Notes: generated by a model not told the origin, from the sequence alone. A stretch of DNA of 64,000 bases from Blattabacterium cuenoti (GCF_014251335.1 NZ_CP059186.1:188289-252288); one strand, 5' to 3'; shown: positions 26,056 to 35,654, counted from the stretch's first letter. Numbers and translations are program-made.

Positions 26056-26915
26056 TCACTAAATTATTAGATGGAAATTTGTTAGCTAAAGAAATCAGAA
26101 ATGAAATATCCAAGATTTTAGAAAAAGAAATGCTAAACAAAAATAAACGGGTTCCTCATCTTGGTATTATTTTAACAGGAAATAATAGTTCTAGCATAAC
26201 ATATGTTAATAACAAAATAAAAGAGTGCAAAAATATTGGAATTGAATATTCTTTAATACATTTACCTATAAATACTTTAGAAAAGAAATTATTAGAAGAA
26301 ATAAAAAAAATGAACCAAAATCCATATATAGATGGTTTTATAGTACAGTTACCTTTAGAAAAGCATATGAATCAAGATAAAATAATTTTATCTATCAATC
26401 CTAAAAAAGATGTGGATGGATTTCATCCTGAAAATTTTGGAAAAATGGCTTTGGATATGAATGCTTTCTTTCCTGCTACAGCATTAGGAATATTAACTCT
26501 TTTAGAAAGATATAAAATAGAAATATCTGGAAAACATACTGTAATAATTGGTCGAAGTAGAATAGTGGGAAGACCAATTAGCATACTTATGAGTAGAAAA
26601 AGTAATCCTGGGAATGGGACGGTTACACTTACTCATAGTAAAACTAAAAGTATAGAATATTATACTAAACAAGCTGATATTATTATAGCAGCAGTAGGAA
26701 TTCCAGGATTTCTTAAAGGAAAAATGATTAAAAAAGGAGCCATAGTTATAGATGTAGGGATACACAATTATGAAAAAAAAATATTAGGAGATGTTGATTT
26801 TTATAGTGTTTATGGAAAAGCTTCATACCTTACTCCTGTTCCAGGAGGAATAGGACCTATGACTCGTGTTATGTTACTTAAAAACACCTTAACTGCAGCG
26901 TTAAATAACAGATAG
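26052..26915 (+). CDS. folD: Methylenetetrahydrofolate dehydrogenase / methenyltetrahydrofolate cyclohydrolase
   Basis: Bifunctional enzyme linking 5,10-methylene- and 10-formyltetrahydrofolate, needed for purines and formyl-Met-tRNA. Segments PYIDGFIVQLPLEKHM, INPKKDVDGFHPENFG, the Rossmann site VIIGRSRIVGRPISILM and the signature PVPGGIGPMTRVMLL are intact over 287 residues. It is translationally coupled to rsmA by a four-base overlap. Confidence 0.97.
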   Translation: MITKLLDGNLLAKEIRNEISKILEKEMLNKNKRVPHLGIILTGNNSSSITYVNNKIKECKNIGIEYSLIHLPINTLEKKLLEEIKKMNQNPYIDGFIVQLPLEKHMNQDKIILSINPKKDVDGFHPENFGKMALDMNAFFPATALGILTLLERYKIEISGKHTVIIGRSRIVGRPISILMSRKSNPGNGTVTLTHSKTKSIEYYTKQADIIIAAVGIPGFLKGKMIKKGAIVIDVGIHNYEKKILGDVDFYSVYGKASYLTPVPGGIGPMTRVMLLKNTLTAALNNR

Positions 26916-26940
26916 AGTAAAAATAGATGGAGACAGATAC

Positions 26941-27552
26941 ATGAAAGAAATTAGTTATCCTATAAAAGAATCATTTTATTCTATTCAGGGAGAAGGTCAT
27001 TATTATGGTATAGCTGCATATTTTATTCGTTTTGAAGGATGCAATATTAAATGTCATTGGTGCGATACTAAAGAAAGTTGGAAAATCAAAAGGGAGGATT
27101 TTATTTCTATTCATAGAATTATTGCTAATATAAACAATTATCAAGTAAAAACTGTTATAATTACTGGAGGAGAGCCTGCTATGTGGAATTTATCGCCTTT
27201 AATAAAAAAACTTAAAAAAAAAGGGTATCGTGTTCATATTGAGACTTCAGGGGCTTATCCTATAAAAGAAAAATATATGGATTGGATTACAATTTCTCCC
27301 AAAAAAACAAAACTTCCTTTACAAGAAAATTATAAAAAAGTTAACGAGTTAAAAATCGTTATATCGAATGATAATGACTTTTTGTTTGCTGAAGAACAAG
27401 CCACTTATATTAAGTCTACTAATTGTTTCTTATTTTTACAACCTGAATGGGGGAATATTTTTAGTATTCTTCCAAAAATAATTTCTTATATAAAAAAAAA
27501 CCCTAAATGGAGAATATCTCTTCAAATTCATAAAATGTTAAAAATCCCTTAA
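26941..27552 (+). CDS. queE: 7-carboxy-7-deazaguanine synthase
   Basis: Radical SAM enzyme that rearranges carboxytetrahydropterin to 7-carboxy-7-deazaguanine on the way to queuosine in tRNA. The cluster ligands are C34, C38 and C41 in EGCNIKCHWCDTKESW. The substrate segments SFYSIQGEGHYYG and VIITGGEPAM are intact. At 203 residues it is complete. No other que gene is in the window. It converges on hisIE with two bases between stops. Confidence 0.94.
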   Translation: MKEISYPIKESFYSIQGEGHYYGIAAYFIRFEGCNIKCHWCDTKESWKIKREDFISIHRIIANINNYQVKTVIITGGEPAMWNLSPLIKKLKKKGYRVHIETSGAYPIKEKYMDWITISPKKTKLPLQENYKKVNELKIVISNDNDFLFAEEQATYIKSTNCFLFLQPEWGNIFSILPKIISYIKKNPKWRISLQIHKMLKIP

Positions 27553-27554
27553 GA

Positions 27555-28139
27555 TTAAGATTTTGAATGTCTATTTTCCAAAATATCAATAACATCTTGT
27601 ATTTCAACTTCCTTTTTTTTTAAAAGAATTAGATAATGAAAAAGTAAATCTGCAGACTCATTTAAAAATAAACTTTTATTATTATCTTTAGATTCAATGA
27701 TAAGTTCCACGGCTTCTTCTCCTAATTTTTGAGATATTCTATTTATTCCTTTTTTTAATAATTGATATATATAAGAATTTTCTTGTTTTTTTTTCATTCT
27801 ATCCGATATTATATTTTCCAAATGAAATAGAAAATTCTTATTGTTCATTTCTTTCCAACATGTATCTGATCCTTTATGACAAATAGGACCTGCTGGTCTT
27901 GCTTTAATCAATAATGTATCTTCGTCGCAATCTACTAATATATCTTGAATAAAAAGATAATTTTTGCTAATTTCACCTTTAGTCCATAATCTTTGTTTCG
28001 ATCTGCTATAAAAAGTCACTTTTTTTTCATCAATACTCTTTTTATAAGCTTCTTGATTCATATAACCTAACATTAATACCTTATCTGTTTTTGAATCTTG
28101 AACAATCGCGGGGATCAAACCTTTTTTAAAATTTATCAT
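27555..28139 (-). CDS. hisIE: Bifunctional phosphoribosyl-AMP cyclohydrolase / phosphoribosyl-ATP pyrophosphatase
   Basis: Histidine steps 2 and 3 in one protein. The HisI half (1-~105) shows GLIPAIVQD, MLGYMN, FYSRSKQRLWTKGE and the metal site CDEDTLLIKARPAGPICHKGSDTCW. The HisE half (~110-194) shows GINRISQKLGEEAVELIIESK and NESADLLFHYLILL. It is the last gene of the his operon, 20 bases after hisF. Confidence 0.97.
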   Translation of the reverse strand: MINFKKGLIPAIVQDSKTDKVLMLGYMNQEAYKKSIDEKKVTFYSRSKQRLWTKGEISKNYLFIQDILVDCDEDTLLIKARPAGPICHKGSDTCWKEMNNKNFLFHLENIISDRMKKKQENSYIYQLLKKGINRISQKLGEEAVELIIESKDNNKSLFLNESADLLFHYLILLKKKEVEIQDVIDILENRHSKS

Positions 28140-28159
28140 TTTTTTGTATTTTCAGTCTT

Positions 28160-28912
28160 TTATCTTACAGGTATATGAAGTTGATTTAAATAATATTTTA
28201 GTTTTGGAATTTCTATTTCCCTGTAATGAAATATACTGGCAGCTAAAGCTGCATCGGCTTTTCCTTCTTCAAATATTTTATAAAAATCTTCTAATTTTCC
28301 AGCTCCACCTGAAGCGATTACGGGGGTGGAAATATTCTCGGATATTTGTTTAGTAATATCTAATGCGAATCCATTTTTTGTTCCGTCATGATTCATTGAA
28401 GTTAATAATATCTCTCCTGCTCCTCTGTTAGTTCCTTCTTTAGCCCAATCTAGTGTTCTAGTTTGAGTTGAAATTCTTCCTCCATTTAAATATACCCACC
28501 ATTCATTTTCTTCATATTTAGTATCAATAGCTAGAACAATGCATTGACTTCCGAATCTTTTAGAAAGTTTTTCTAAAAGATTCGGGTTTTTAAAAGCAGC
28601 AGTATTAATAGATATTTTATCTGCTCCTGCATTTAACAAGAGTTCAACGTCTTTTTCCTCTTTAATTCCTCCACCAACCGTAAAAGGAATATTAATATGA
28701 CGGGCTATATCTTTTACTAAGCTAATTAGTGTTTTACGTTTTTCATTTGTGGCTGTAATATCCAAAAATATTAATTCATCTGCTTCTTGTTTTGTATACC
28801 AACAAACTAGTTTTATCGGATCCCCAGCATCTTTTAAATGCTCGAAATTCACTCCTTTTACTGTTCTTCCATTTTTTATGTCTAAACAAGGTATGATACG
28901 TTTAGCTAACAT
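28160..28912 (-). CDS. hisF: Imidazole glycerol phosphate synthase, cyclase subunit
   Basis: (beta/alpha)8-barrel that closes the imidazole ring with ammonia passed from HisH. It has the start [23 protein letters not shown] with the catalytic Asp in CLDI, the phosphate loops [14 protein letters not shown] and [10 protein letters not shown], and the second catalytic Asp in [12 protein letters not shown]. The 250-residue length is normal. It lies two bases after hisA. Confidence 0.98.
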   Translation of the reverse strand: MLAKRIIPCLDIKNGRTVKGVNFEHLKDAGDPIKLVCWYTKQEADELIFLDITATNEKRKTLISLVKDIARHINIPFTVGGGIKEEKDVELLLNAGADKISINTAAFKNPNLLEKLSKRFGSQCIVLAIDTKYEENEWWVYLNGGRISTQTRTLDWAKEGTNRGAGEILLTSMNHDGTKNGFALDITKQISENISTPVIASGGAGKLEDFYKIFEEGKADAALAASIFHYREIEIPKLKYYLNQLHIPVR

Positions 28913-28914
28913 CT

Positions 28915-29658
28915 TTAATTCTTATTATTCTTTTTTTTCTCCCAATTTTGAAGATGGGATAATGATATTTTATTTTCATATATTGCTTTTCCAATAATGA
29001 CCCCACTACAACCCAAATTAAATAATTTGTTGACATCATCCATATTACTAATACCTCCACTTGCTATGAATTCAATATTTGGAAATTTTTCAATAACTTT
29101 TTTATATAAAAGAAAAGAAGGCCCTGATAGTACTCCATCTTTAGATATATCTGTACAAAAAATTTTTTTAATTCCATGATTGCTTTTTTCTTGTAAAAAA
29201 TCCCAAAAAGGAAAATCACTCAATTTAGTCCATCCATGGGTTGCTATTTTATTATTTTTAATGTCTATCCCTAATAAGATTTTATCTCCACCATAAGTAT
29301 CAATCCATTTTTTTAAAAGAAAAGGTTTTTGAACAGCAATACTACCCACAGTAGCGATATGTCCTCCGTTTTCAAACACAGTTTGAATATCTTTTTCAGA
29401 ATGAATCCCTCCTCCAAAATCTATAATTAGATGTGTATTTTTTGCGATTTTTTCTAAAATTTTCCAATGAACTACTTTTCCTTTTCTTGCTCCATCTAAA
29501 TCTACTAAATGTAGTCGAGATATTCCATTATTCTCCAGTAGTAAAGCTATTTCTAATGGATCTTTATTATAAATTTTTTTTCTTTTAAAATCCCCTTGTA
29601 TTAAGCGAACACATTTACCGTCAATTAAATCTATAGCTACTATAATATCCATTGTCAT
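28915..29658 (-). CDS. hisA: ProFAR isomerase
   Basis: Isomerises the aminoaldose ProFAR to the aminoketose PRFAR in histidine synthesis. It is a HisA barrel of 247 residues with the first catalytic Asp in [17 protein letters not shown], phosphate sites [10 protein letters not shown] and SGGISNMDD, and [15 protein letters not shown]. An alternative ATG lies two codons in (MDIIVAIDL). It sits between hisH and hisF with four- and two-base gaps. Confidence 0.97.
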   Translation of the reverse strand: MTMDIIVAIDLIDGKCVRLIQGDFKRKKIYNKDPLEIALLLENNGISRLHLVDLDGARKGKVVHWKILEKIAKNTHLIIDFGGGIHSEKDIQTVFENGGHIATVGSIAVQKPFLLKKWIDTYGGDKILLGIDIKNNKIATHGWTKLSDFPFWDFLQEKSNHGIKKIFCTDISKDGVLSGPSFLLYKKVIEKFPNIEFIASGGISNMDDVNKLFNLGCSGVIIGKAIYENKISLSHLQNWEKKKNNKN

Positions 29659-29662
29659 AAAT

Positions 29663-30253
29663 TTATAATCGAATAAAGTTTTCTAATATTTTATGTCCTA
29701 CATAGGAAGATTTTTCGGGATGAAATTGTACTGCATAAAAATTATTTTTTTGAAGCGCCGCACTGTAAGTGACTATATACTCTGTTTTTGCTGTTGTATA
29801 TTTTCCTAAAGGGACATAATAACTATGAACAAAATATTGATAACTTCCATTTGGAATATTTTCAAATAAAGATCCTTTCAATTTATGAATAGTATTCCAA
29901 CCTATTTGAGGAACTTTTTCATTTTTATTGCTAGATTGAAATTTTTTTACTAATAAATCAAAAATCCCTATACATGTAGTGCTACTTTCTTCTGAAGACT
30001 TACAAAGTAATTGCATGCCTAAACATATTCCTAATACAGGTTGTTTTAATTTTGATAAAAGTAAATCCAATTTTTTTTCTTTTAAATATTTCATAGCGCA
30101 ATTAGCTTCTCCAACACCAGGTAAAATAATTTTTTCTGCATTTTGAATCGATTCTTTGGAATCTGTAACTATAGCTTGTACTCCTATTCTTTCTAAAGAA
30201 AAAAGAACCGATTGTACATTTCCCGCAGGATATTTTATGATAATCGTTTTCAT
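29663..30253 (-). CDS. hisH: Imidazole glycerol phosphate synthase, glutaminase subunit
   Basis: Class I amidotransferase that delivers ammonia to HisF. The nucleophile lies in GICLGMQLLC, the oxyanion strand in LPGVGEANCAMKYLKE, and the catalytic His-Glu pair in VQFHPEKSS. The 196 residues are full length. hisH and hisF are separated by hisA, the usual order in this operon type. Confidence 0.97.
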   Translation of the reverse strand: MKTIIIKYPAGNVQSVLFSLERIGVQAIVTDSKESIQNAEKIILPGVGEANCAMKYLKEKKLDLLLSKLKQPVLGICLGMQLLCKSSEESSTTCIGIFDLLVKKFQSSNKNEKVPQIGWNTIHKLKGSLFENIPNGSYQYFVHSYYVPLGKYTTAKTEYIVTYSAALQKNNFYAVQFHPEKSSYVGHKILENFIRL

Positions 30254-30268
30254 AATATTTTAAAATTT

Positions 30269-31438
30269 TTACAAAATACCTTTAGTACTAGGTATTTTAG
30301 TATTAGTATAAGAATCTTTTTGTATTGCCATTTTAATAGCTCTTCCAAAACATTTAAAAATAGATTCTATTTTATGATGATCATTTTTTCCTATCGCGTG
30401 AATATGTAAATTACATTTAGCAGATGAAGAAAAAGATTTAAAAAAATGGAAAAACATTTCAGTAGAAATTTTTCCTATTTTTTCCCTGAAAAATTTTGCC
30501 TTCCAGAATAGTTGACTTCTTCCTCCAAGATCTAATGCAATTGTAGCTAAACTATCATCCATAGGAAGAGAATAAAAGCCATACCGTTCTATTCCTTTTT
30601 TACTTTCCAAAGCTTGATGAAAAATTTCTCCTAGAGCAATCCCTGTATCTTCTATAGTATGGTGATCATCTACATAAAGATCTCCTTTTGTTTGAATATT
30701 TAAATCAATATAACTATGAAATGCTATTTGTTGCAAAAGATGATCAAAAAATCCAAGTCCTGTTTGAATATGAGATCTTCCTTTTCCATAAAGAAAAATA
30801 GTAATTTTAACATTTGTTTCTAATGTAATTCTTTGATGAACAAATTTTTTCGTTTTTATTGACGATAAATATTCATAAATTTTTTCCCAACTATCAGTTT
30901 TTAAAGATATTGTTTTTTTTAAATCTTTTTCTTCAATATTATAATAGTAATCTTTTTCTTCTTTTGTTAGATCTTTATAATGGTTATTTTCTTTTATCCA
31001 TATAGATTTGCATCCTAAATTTTTAGCAAATAAAACATCTGTTAATCTATCTCCAATTACAAAAGATTTAGAAATATCATAATAATTTGATTTTAAATAA
31101 TTTGATACCATTCCTATTCCAGGTTTTCTATTTGGAGATTTTTCTTTTGGAAAAGTTTTATCTATATGTACAGAAGTAAAATGAATTTCCTCAGTTTTTA
31201 AAATATTTAGTATATGATTATGTATAGGCCAAAAAATTTTATCAGGAAACTGATCAGTTCCCAACCCATCTTGATTAGATATCATAACTAAATCATAATT
31301 CAATTCTTGTACGATTTTTGACAAAAAAAAGATAACTTTTGGATAAAAATTGATTTTATCAATAGAATCGATTTGATAAGTAGGAGGATTTTCTTGTATA
31401 ATGGTCCCATCTCTATCAATAAACAATATTTTTTTCAT
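30269..31438 (-). CDS. hisB: Bifunctional histidinol phosphatase / imidazole glycerol phosphate dehydratase
   Basis: The N-terminal HAD phosphatase (1-~165) has the nucleophile D8 and D10 in FIDRDGTI and the segment NQDGLGT. The C-terminal dehydratase (~195-389) has the manganese motifs VDDHHTIEDTGIALGE, MDDSLATIALDLGGR and NDHHKIESIFKCFGRA. The linker of about 30 residues is lysine-rich. The ATG overlaps the hisC stop by one base (TAATG), so the pair is probably coupled. Confidence 0.97.
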   Translation of the reverse strand: MKKILFIDRDGTIIQENPPTYQIDSIDKINFYPKVIFFLSKIVQELNYDLVMISNQDGLGTDQFPDKIFWPIHNHILNILKTEEIHFTSVHIDKTFPKEKSPNRKPGIGMVSNYLKSNYYDISKSFVIGDRLTDVLFAKNLGCKSIWIKENNHYKDLTKEEKDYYYNIEEKDLKKTISLKTDSWEKIYEYLSSIKTKKFVHQRITLETNVKITIFLYGKGRSHIQTGLGFFDHLLQQIAFHSYIDLNIQTKGDLYVDDHHTIEDTGIALGEIFHQALESKKGIERYGFYSLPMDDSLATIALDLGGRSQLFWKAKFFREKIGKISTEMFFHFFKSFSSSAKCNLHIHAIGKNDHHKIESIFKCFGRAIKMAIQKDSYTNTKIPSTKGIL

Positions 31439-32523
31439 TACATTTTTATTTTTTGAATGGAGTATTTTAGAATTTGATTTATTAAATACTCATTTTCTTC
31501 ATGAGTTCCTACTGTAATTCTTAAACAATTATTACATAAAATGATTTTTGAACGATCTCTTACAAAAATTTTTCTTTTCATTAGATATTGATAAAGATTT
31601 TTTGAAGAAAAATTTATTTTTGCTAATAAAAAATTAGCGGAACTAGGGTATACTTTTTGTATAATAGGAATTTTTCTTAAAGCTTCTTGCATATATTCTC
31701 TTTCTGAAAGAATATTTTTTAAATGAAAAAAAAATAAATCTCTATTTTCTAAAGCTTTAATAGTTATTTCTTGAGAAAGAATACTGATATTATATGGATG
31801 TTTTACTTTATTCATCCATTGAATAATATTTTCAGAAGCAATAGCGATTCCTATTCTTAATCCTGCTAATCCCCAGGATTTTGAAAGTGTTTGTATAATA
31901 ATTAAATTTGGATATTTATTAATTTCTATTGATAAAGATTTTTGATTTGAAAAATCTATATATGCCTCATCTAAAACAACAATTCCTGTAAATTTCTTTG
32001 TTATATTCTCTATATCTTCTCTTTTGAGATCATTTCCAGTAGGATTATTTGGAGAACAAATAAAAATAATTTTACTATTCGGATTTACAACTTTTTCTAT
32101 TTTATCCAAATTTAATTGATAATTTTCCTCTGTAAGGAAAATTTTAATTATGTCCACTCCATGAATTTTTCCACTTACTTCATACATACCATAAGTAGGA
32201 GGAAAAATAATAGCATGATCTACTTCTGGACGAGAAAAAATACGATAAACTAAATCAATAATTTCGTCACTTCCATTTCCCAAAAATATTTGGGATGGAG
32301 AAACATTTTTTAAATCTGATATTTTTTCTTTCAATTCTTTTTGCAAAGGATCCGGATATCTGTTATAAGAATTTAGAAACGATAAAGGAGAACCGAAAGA
32401 ATTTTCATTAGCATCTAAGAAAATAGAATTTTTTTCTTCATGATGTTCTGTTCTAGCAGATATATAAGGGGCCAGATTTAAAATATTCTCTCTGATTAGA
32501 GAATTTAAATTAAACTTATTCAT
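31438..32523 (-). CDS. hisC: Histidinol-phosphate aminotransferase
   Basis: PLP class II aminotransferase that converts imidazole-acetol phosphate to histidinol phosphate. It has SGLDANENSFG-like FLDANENSFGSP, the nucleotide-like GNGSDEIIDLV, SPNNPTGN, DEAYIDF and the PLP lysine in QTLSKSWGLAGLRIG. The 361 residues are complete. The gene lies 10 bases after hisD and overlaps hisB by one. Confidence 0.97.
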   Translation of the reverse strand: MNKFNLNSLIRENILNLAPYISARTEHHEEKNSIFLDANENSFGSPLSFLNSYNRYPDPLQKELKEKISDLKNVSPSQIFLGNGSDEIIDLVYRIFSRPEVDHAIIFPPTYGMYEVSGKIHGVDIIKIFLTEENYQLNLDKIEKVVNPNSKIIFICSPNNPTGNDLKREDIENITKKFTGIVVLDEAYIDFSNQKSLSIEINKYPNLIIIQTLSKSWGLAGLRIGIAIASENIIQWMNKVKHPYNISILSQEITIKALENRDLFFFHLKNILSEREYMQEALRKIPIIQKVYPSSANFLLAKINFSSKNLYQYLMKRKIFVRDRSKIILCNNCLRITVGTHEENEYLINQILKYSIQKIKM

Positions 32524-32533
32524 GTATTAACAT

Positions 32534-33835
32534 TTAAAACTCATTTTTTAACCGAATATTAATAGATTTTTTATGTGCAAGCAAACCTTCTTCAGAAGAC
32601 AAAACACTGATACATTCTGATAAATTTTTCAATCCTTTCTTAGATATTTTTTGGAAAGTTACTTTTTTTACAAAACTATCTATAGATACTCCACTATAAG
32701 ATTTAGCATAACCATAGGTAGGAAGTACATGATTCGTTCCAGAAGCATAATCTCCTGCACTAACTGGAGAGTAATTTCCTAAAAAAACAGATCCAGCGTT
32801 AATTACTTTTTCAGACCAATAAGAAGCATTTTTACAATTTATAATCAAATGTTCTGGTGCAACTTGATTGATTAGAGTCAAGCATTCATCTAAAGATGTC
32901 AGAACAATTATTTTGCTTTTTTTCAGAGATTTTTCCACAATATCTTGTTTATTAGAAATATCTAAAAATTGTTTTTTTAATTCTATTTTAACTTCTTCTA
33001 TCCAAGACTTATTATTTGGGGTTATCAAAATAATATAACTTTCTGGATCATGTTCAGATTGAGATAATAAATCTGCTGCCACATATTCTGGATTTGCTGT
33101 TTCATCAGCCATAATAGCTACTTCTGAAGGCCCAGCAGGCATATCTATAGATACAATTCCTTTTTGAGATACAATTTGTTTAGCTATCGTAACATAAGAA
33201 TTTCCCGGACCAAATATTTTATATACAGAAGGAATGCTTTCTGTTCCATAAGCCATAGCTGCAATAGCTTGGGCTCCTCCTACTTTATATATACGTGTAA
33301 TACCTACATATTTAGCTGTATATAAAATTGCCGGATGAATTTCTCCATTTTTATTTGGGGGACTACATAATATAATGTTTTTACATCCTGATAATTTTCC
33401 AGGAATTCCTAACATTAATACAGTGGACAATAAAGGGGCTGACCCTCCTGGAATATAAAAACCAATTTTTTCGATTGGAATAATTTTTCTCCAACAATAA
33501 ACTCCTTTTGAAATTTCTATTGTAGGTTCCTCATGCATTTGTTTTTGATGAAAGCATTTTATATTCTGATATGCAATCTCAATAGATTTTTTTAATCTAT
33601 TTGAAATTTTCATATAAGCACGATTAAGATCTTCTTCTGTTACTTGAATATGTTTTATGTCTGCGTGATCATATTTTCTTGTATAAGCTTTTAAAGATAT
33701 ATCTCCATAAGTTCTAACATTATCAATAATAGGAAGTACTAATTTTTTTAAATGATAAATGTTTTGTTCGCTTCGATTCGAAATAGATTTACATATTTCG
33801 GATGTAGGATGAATATATACTTGAATCATATCCAT
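32534..33835 (-). CDS. hisD: Histidinol dehydrogenase
   Basis: Zinc enzyme that oxidises histidinol to histidine in two NAD steps. Conserved segments are FYIPGGSAPLLSTVLMLGIPGKLSGC, VGGAQAIAAMAYGTESIP, IFGPGNSYVTIAKQ, DMPAGPSEVAIMADE, LSQSEHDPES, the catalytic APEHL and SAGDYASGTNHVLPT. At 433 residues it is full length. It lies nine bases after hisG. Confidence 0.98.
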   Translation of the reverse strand: MDMIQVYIHPTSEICKSISNRSEQNIYHLKKLVLPIIDNVRTYGDISLKAYTRKYDHADIKHIQVTEEDLNRAYMKISNRLKKSIEIAYQNIKCFHQKQMHEEPTIEISKGVYCWRKIIPIEKIGFYIPGGSAPLLSTVLMLGIPGKLSGCKNIILCSPPNKNGEIHPAILYTAKYVGITRIYKVGGAQAIAAMAYGTESIPSVYKIFGPGNSYVTIAKQIVSQKGIVSIDMPAGPSEVAIMADETANPEYVAADLLSQSEHDPESYIILITPNNKSWIEEVKIELKKQFLDISNKQDIVEKSLKKSKIIVLTSLDECLTLINQVAPEHLIINCKNASYWSEKVINAGSVFLGNYSPVSAGDYASGTNHVLPTYGYAKSYSGVSIDSFVKKVTFQKISKKGLKNLSECISVLSSEEGLLAHKKSINIRLKNEF

Positions 33836-33844
33836 ATTTCTATT

Positions 33845-34702
33845 TTATAGTATAATTTTTTCTATAGGAAGTACTAATATATCTTGTGCTCCAAGTGCTT
33901 TTAAGTTTTCTATTATTCCCCAAAAATCATTTTCATTGACAACGGAATGTACAGAACTACATTCTGAATTAGCTAAAGGAAGAACAACTGGACTTTTAAT
34001 CCCTGGAAGATAAGATATTATTTTTTCTAATTTTTCATTGGGAACGTTTAATAGAATATATTTGTTATTTTTAGCTTTTTTTACAGCTCTAATTCGAAAT
34101 AACAATTTTTCCATTATAATGTTTTGCGGAGATCCTAAATGTAGGTGTGAAGCTAATACCGCTTCAGATTGAAGAACCGTTTCTACTTCTTTTAATCCGT
34201 TCATAAAAAGTGTCGATCCACTGCTCACTAAATCACATATACAATCGGCTAATCCTATACCAGGAGCAATTTCTACGGCTCCAGATATTTCATGAATTTC
34301 TGCATTTATATATCTTTTTTCGAAAAATCCTCTAACCAAAAAAGGATAACTTGTCGCAATACGTTTTCCATCCAAATCATTAATATTATTATAACCTAAA
34401 GACTTAGGAACAGCTATAGAAAGTCTGCATTTTCCAAATCCCAAAGATTCTTTGATTCTTATCCTTTTTCTCTTTTCCAAAAGAACATTTTTTCCCACTA
34501 TTCCTATATCAGCTACTCCATCTTCTAAATATTGAGGAATATCATCGTCTCTAAGAAAAAGTATTTCCAGTGGAAAATTAAGTGCCGTTGTTTTTAACTT
34601 ATCTATCCCAATATTAACTTCAATGCTGCAATCTTTCAGTAATTTTATAGAATCGTCATAAAGACGTCCCGATTTTTGAATTGCTATTTTAAGTTTATCC
34701 AT
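33845..34702 (-). CDS. hisG: ATP phosphoribosyltransferase (long form)
   Basis: First and committed histidine enzyme, joining ATP and PRPP. At 285 residues it is the long form with a C-terminal regulatory domain (about 215-285, with GIKSPVVLPLANSECSSVHSVVNENDFW), so histidine feedback may be kept. The catalytic part starts KLKIAIQKSGRLYDDSIKLL, and the PRPP loop is GAVEIAPGIGLADCICDLVSSGSTL. First gene of the operon; its leader (34703-34790) holds a terminator-like hairpin. Confidence 0.97.
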   Translation of the reverse strand: MDKLKIAIQKSGRLYDDSIKLLKDCSIEVNIGIDKLKTTALNFPLEILFLRDDDIPQYLEDGVADIGIVGKNVLLEKRKRIRIKESLGFGKCRLSIAVPKSLGYNNINDLDGKRIATSYPFLVRGFFEKRYINAEIHEISGAVEIAPGIGLADCICDLVSSGSTLFMNGLKEVETVLQSEAVLASHLHLGSPQNIIMEKLLFRIRAVKKAKNNKYILLNVPNEKLEKIISYLPGIKSPVVLPLANSECSSVHSVVNENDFWGIIENLKALGAQDILVLPIEKIIL

Positions 34703-34715
34703 AATCCAATGCAGG

Positions 34716-34749
34716 AAAAAATAATAAAAGCTTACTCTTGTAAGCTTTT
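34716..34749 (-). terminator. Terminator-like hairpin in the his operon leader (possible attenuator)
   Basis: Read on the minus strand, AAAAGCTTAC (34749-34740), a four-base loop and the exact complement (34735-34726) form a ten-base-pair stem followed by ATTATTTTTT, just 13 bases before the hisG ATG. No other minus-strand gene lies upstream to be terminated, so if active it would act inside the his leader. On the plus strand it is followed only by TTATTTTAG and also has no gene to end. Confidence 0.6.
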
Positions 34750-34772
34750 TATTTTAGTTTCAGTAAATCAAA

Positions 34773-34791
34773 TTAATGCATTTTAATGCAT
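34773..34791 (-). promoter_or_regulatory. Tandem ATGCATTAA pair in the his leader (two Met-His-stop frames)
   Basis: Minus strand 34791-34783 and 34781-34773 each read ATG CAT TAA, separated by one base. They also form an inverted repeat (ATGCATT/AATGCAT), so an operator or hairpin is the plain alternative. The first A lies five bases past the -7 element and is near the predicted transcript start. Confidence 0.4.
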
Positions 34792-34796
34792 CACGG

Positions 34797-34804
34797 CAAA
34801 TATA
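34797..34804 (-). promoter_or_regulatory. TATATTTG -7 promoter element, his operon
   Basis: Exact TAnnTTTG on the minus strand about 95 bases before hisG, in the 172-base spacer to xth. A -33 TTG at the usual distance was not found. Confidence 0.6.
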
Positions 34805-34874
34805 ATAACTATTTTGAATATTTTATAATTAACCTACATAACTTAATCTACTTTTTAAATAGAAATTTGAAATA

Positions 34875-35654
34875 ATGAAAATTATCAGTTATAATATAAA
34901 TGGAATTCGATCTGGAATTAATAAAGGGTTATCTGATTGGATTGAAACAAATCAACCTGATATTTTATGTTTACAGGAAATAAAAGCTTTTCCAGAACAA
35001 ATAAATACAAGCATTTTCGATAACTTAGGTTATAATCATTACTGGTTCCCTTCAAAAAGAAAAGGATATAGTGGGGTAGGTATTTTATGTAAAAAAAAAC
35101 CTATTCATGTAGAATACGGAATAGGATTAAATCCTATTGATGAAGAAGGAAGAGTATTACGTATAGATCTAAAAAATATGTCAATAATTAGTCTTTATAT
35201 TCCTTCAGGAAATGATATGATGAAAAGATTGAATTTTAAATTTTTTTTTATGAAAAATTTTTTCTTACATGTAAAAAAAATACAAAATAAATTAAATAAC
35301 CTCATTATTTGTGGAGATTATAATATTTGTCACCATGAAATAGATATTTATGATCCTATTCGAAATAAAAAAAATTCAGGTTTCTTACCGGAAGAAAGAA
35401 AGTGGATAACTCATTTTTTAAATTTAGGATTTATAGACAGTTTTAGAAATTTTGTTCAAGAAGCCCATCATTACAGTTGGTGGAGTTATCGTTATAACGC
35501 TAGAAAAAATAATAAAGGATGGAGAATCGATTATATCATGGTTAGTGATTCCTTAAAACAAGAAATAAAAAACGCTTACCTAATGCCTGAGGTAAAGTAT
35601 TCCGATCATTGTCCTGTTGTGCTTGAAATTTTTCAAAATAAATCAATGACCTGA
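34875..35654 (+). CDS. xth: Exodeoxyribonuclease III / AP endonuclease
   Basis: Cuts DNA at abasic sites in base-excision repair. EEP-fold motifs: N7 in ISYNINGIRS, E35 in LCLQEIKAF, GDYN-type ICGDYNICH, WRIDYIMVSD and the catalytic SDHCPVVLE near the end. At 259 residues it is complete. The final codons ACC-TGA lie inside the tRNA-Lys gene on the other strand (eight-base overlap). Divergent from hisG; a clear plus-strand promoter was not seen. Confidence 0.96.
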   Translation: MKIISYNINGIRSGINKGLSDWIETNQPDILCLQEIKAFPEQINTSIFDNLGYNHYWFPSKRKGYSGVGILCKKKPIHVEYGIGLNPIDEEGRVLRIDLKNMSIISLYIPSGNDMMKRLNFKFFFMKNFFLHVKKIQNKLNNLIICGDYNICHHEIDIYDPIRNKKNSGFLPEERKWITHFLNLGFIDSFRNFVQEAHHYSWWSYRYNARKNNKGWRIDYIMVSDSLKQEIKNAYLMPEVKYSDHCPVVLEIFQNKSMT

